Assembly (NCBI RefSeq): GCF_041296385.1
Contig: NC_091014.1
Location: forward strand, 53,834,078 to 53,898,077
Direction of reading: 5' to 3'
DNA length: 64,000 nucleotides
Source: Aphelocoma coerulescens
Lineage: Eukaryota; Chordata; Aves; Passeriformes; Corvidae
Both the position numbers and the translations under genes were made by a program. Below the pieces are notes generated by a model, which had not been told where the DNA came from, searched no databases, and saw only the letters and a program-made list of their open reading frames with translations. This document shows, one piece after another, positions 60,723 through 64,000 of the stretch. Position 1 is the first letter of the stretch, and every line of letters begins with the position of its first letter.

Positions 60723-63700
60723 CTGAGGGGGCAGAAGGAAAGGAGAGAACATGAATAAGCATTCTTTTCAATTTTTAGGTACTTTACACTACAGTGCTGA
60801 GGGGCAGACATACAAAGCAATTTGTTTGAGCACATCTGGAGGTTTCACCAGTGGAGAGCTGCAGTTTTGTAGGCCAGCAGCTGTGTTACCAACAAGCTTT
60901 GACTGCAGCTACTGCAATAATCAAACTTCCTTTGACCTTCCCTGCAGGAACATCAAGAGAATGAAAAAATAAAACAGAAACAAAGCAGAAAATGAGGACA
61001 AGAGAGGGCTTCAGGAATGATTTTTCTTAGAACTGAATGGTATACCACCATTTCTGGCAGAAACCTGCATTGCTTACAGAGTACAGCTGAGGACACCTGC
61101 ACAGAGCAGCCACAATGGTGGCATGGCAGTGACAGACCAAGGAGACCTCCATCAGCCACTCTACATGCTCTCTGGCTGCCTCCATGCTTACAAATCTGTT
61201 GGTGGCTGAGCATCCCAGTACAGTAGCCTGATAGCTATAGGGATTGAGACAGACATTTCTGTGAAAAAGGCACTTTTAGCAACAGTTATAAAGGCTGTCA
61301 CCCACCAAGAGCCCTATGGGCAGGCACACCTGTGCCACACTACAACAGTCGATGACATCCACAGCTGTCCCTACATACACATACCAAAATCACACCCAGA
61401 AAGAAGCACTTCCCTTCACTATGCACTGAGACTGAAATCTGTGCTAGATATGCCTAAAACATATGGTTTACAGCAGTTGACAATAACATCCTCAATTCTG
61501 CCCAACATTCTCTAACACAGCCTGACTTGCTAGCACAGTTAACACAATGTGTTTTCAAACAGAAACTACCTCTCCCACTACTATTACTACCACTATTACA
61601 CACTTGATGAAGGCTTTTTTTGGAAATCTAGAATGTAAAGGAACCCAACCCCCCCCCCCAAATAACGCTTAAGCAGCTTTCAAAACTATAGTGATGCAAG
61701 CTGGGGAACTGAAGCACAGACAGCAGGTGCTGGTTAGAAGGTTTAAGGCTTCCAAAGCAATGCTTTCCTCAGATGTTAAGGGTCTGTCTGCAAGGGCCAG
61801 ACAGCTACAACAGATACAATCACCTTCACATGCCCCTTTTGGACACATGCCCTACCTAAGCCTTTTAACTACTTGGCATGGTCTGCAAAGGGTACCAAAG
61901 CACTCTTATCTGGAAGGTCACAGTCCTATTTCATGCTACAAAAGACTGAGTTTTGCTTTTATTAGTTTTTCTTTCAGTTCCATTTTCCTTTCAGTTTCGT
62001 TGTCGTCTTGAGGGAAACCACTGGATGTGAATGCATTGAGAAGGGAATCAGCAACTGTTGAGAGGTCCAATCTGGGCAGGAATGGAAGGCTGTGTTTTGA
62101 TGTGTAGGGCTCATTTTGCTCTGCAAGTACTTTCAGGAATTCCTGGAAGCACAGCAGACAGGATCACTGTTTAGGCCAGTGCACCAGCACAAGTCAGGGA
62201 CTCGGAAGATCTATTAAACAGGCTGTAACACACACAAAGATCAATAAAATAACAGGGGCCACCGGTGCAGGGCACACCAACTTCAGTTTCTTCAAGTCTC
62301 ATCACCAGCTCAATTTTTCTATGAGTCCAAGTGCTTCAGCAGTGTGAGCAGGCAGGGTGTTGTAACAAGTACCAAGGCACTCAGCAGCTCATTGTACCCT
62401 TTCCTCACGTTGCCAGGCAGGAGGTCTGGGGGGTCTCAAACAGCACAGACTCACTCACATCAGCTCAAAACACTGTTCCCCCACACTGCTACTTCCAGTG
62501 CCATGCAAGGGTGCTCCTGAAGGGTGTTCCAGTGGCAGACTGCCTCCAAAGTTTACTCCAGGGCCGACGAAACTTACAGCTGATATGACATAGTAGGACA
62601 TCAAGAGAAGTATCTGTAGATAAAATAGCAGCTTTCATGGGTCACACCTTCCAATGTCACTCGGTGCTTCTTACAACTATTTCTGCAGTCACAGCCCCAG
62701 CCAGTTCTGCAGTTTCCTGGGTCACTGCAAGACTTGACGTGCTGTTTTGAAGATCTCTTTAGCTTCCTGGATGGAGAGCCTGTTCTCTGTCATCTCTTTT
62801 GTTGAAGAGAAGCCCTCCATTTTGGCCCCTCTGTTTTTTTTTGCTTTTCACCTTTGAGCAACCCCCTCCATGCCTGCCCTATGAATGCATGTTTTTAAGA
62901 GGTTTTCACAGAGTCAAAAACGTTCAGTTTTGTTCTTTCCACTTTGTCAGGCACGAGCAGTTATCAGTAGGAGCCATGCGGGTCTAGCAACCTCAGGTTT
63001 CCTATAGGGCAAAAAAGTAACAACTAGTTATTGTTTTATTCTTAAGACAGCAGAAGGAAACATACCTCACAAGCTTGAAATGCCACCTCTCAAGTCCCTT
63101 CCCAATCTCCGGGGCAAGGCGGCTTTGCCTGCCTCTCCTCCGATCAGTTTGGAGATTAACACACACCAGAGGTCAGTAACAGCTACAATTGCCTGGGCTT
63201 ACTCCTGGGGGACACACTGGACTGTGCCATTCTGCACTGCCCAACAGCAAGCAAGAGGCCATAGCTTTAATTAACAGCAATTTCAAGACACCGGCGAAAT
63301 TGAGCTCGGGTTATACCAGCACTACTACAGGCAGTCCTTACAAAAAAAAGCATCCTGTATCCATGAGGCAGACAAACTATAAGTATTAAAGGCAAACCAA
63401 ATACTACGTGGTACGTAGTGCTGCTCTTTATTGGAAAAACAGAGCCTGACACTTTGCATGGCTAGAAGGCCACCACGAGCCATCGAGAAGGTGGGGGAAA
63501 GGCATCTTCTGTAGTGTCATATTTTGCTTTCTATGCCCTATAGACATACATTGTTCAGGTGCTATTAATGTTCTGTTGTCAATGTAGATCTAATATAAGT
63601 ATCAGGTTCACTAACAGCCTTGTGTGCTATGGTTTTTCACCTGAAAGTTGATTACTGCTGCAGTGTGTTGGCACTGAAGGGAAAACAAACACCCGTTAAG

Positions 63701-64000
63701 ATCAACATGATAATGAATTTATGCTGATGAATGGAATTGTTTGCCTGACCAGCTGACAAGCTGCACTTCATAACAGAATCTCAAAGTGTTCCTCTCTGAA
63801 AGAGAGCTCACTTTACAGTGAATGCCCAGGGAGAGGACCGGGAGAAAAGTATTAACAACGCCAGGGGGTGGGCCAGAAGGACCAGGACAGAACTAGCAAC
63901 TATCAGACAAACTGACTGCAATGGGAGTCCCCATTTTAAGTAGGGACTGGAGTGGAACAATTCAAGTGAGAAGACAGAAAAGATGAGGGGGTCGGGGAAG
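60723..64000. other. Probable GTPBP1 first intron, to window end
   Basis: No start-codon exon, CpG island or second gene is recognised. The DNA is A/T-rich with small homopolymers (a C run near 61650, an A run near 63341). The lack of a CpG island suggests that the GTPBP1 promoter lies beyond 64000. Confidence 0.5.

Overview
This is vertebrate nuclear DNA, most likely from a bird. Genes are split by GT/AG introns, promoters lie in CpG-rich islands, and polyadenylation signals follow the coding regions. The interspersed repeats I recognise are fragments of CR1, the dominant LINE family of birds and other reptiles. I cannot name the species. Four genes are clear orthologues of human 22q13 genes. 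In order they are NPTXR (+), DNAL4 (+), SUN2 (+) and GTPBP1 (-). This matches the human order as I know it, read in reverse. A fifth gene, a FAM20C-type secretory kinase (+), lies between DNAL4 and SUN2, where I know of no gene in human.

Layout. Bases 1-1330: upstream DNA with no gene seen. Bases 1330-12280: NPTXR, five coding exons with a 6.7 kb first intron, a TATA box, a GGGGCC hexanucleotide repeat in the promoter, and a CUG rather than AUG start. Bases 12.3-18.2 kb: intergenic, ending in a CR1 fragment. Bases 18.3-22.7 kb: DNAL4, with a CpG promoter carrying an RFX-like X-box. Bases 22.7-25.3 kb: intergenic with a second CR1. Bases 25.35-32.25 kb: a CpG island, then the ten-exon FAM20C-like kinase gene. 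Bases 32.3-34.0 kb: intergenic. Bases 34.1-45.1 kb: SUN2, 17 coding exons and a long 3'UTR, with a CR1 inside one intron. Bases 45.1-46.4 kb: the gap between convergent genes. Bases 46.4 kb to the end: GTPBP1 on the minus strand. All its exons from the one starting [12 protein letters not shown] to the stop are present. The start-codon exon lies beyond the right edge or was not recognised.

The genes do not form a pathway. NPTXR is a synaptic membrane pentraxin, DNAL4 a dynein light chain, the FAM20C-like protein a Golgi/secreted kinase, SUN2 an inner nuclear membrane LINC-complex protein, and GTPBP1 a translational GTPase. I placed exon boundaries by hand from homology and splice signals. Reading frame is kept across every junction given, and predicted lengths (492, 106, 536, 713 and 604+ aa) agree with known family sizes.

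The most notable points are the CUG start of NPTXR, the GGGGCC tract 58 bases upstream of its TATA box, the extra FAM20C-type kinase with every catalytic residue I could check intact, and an in-frame 63-base candidate cassette exon in GTPBP1.
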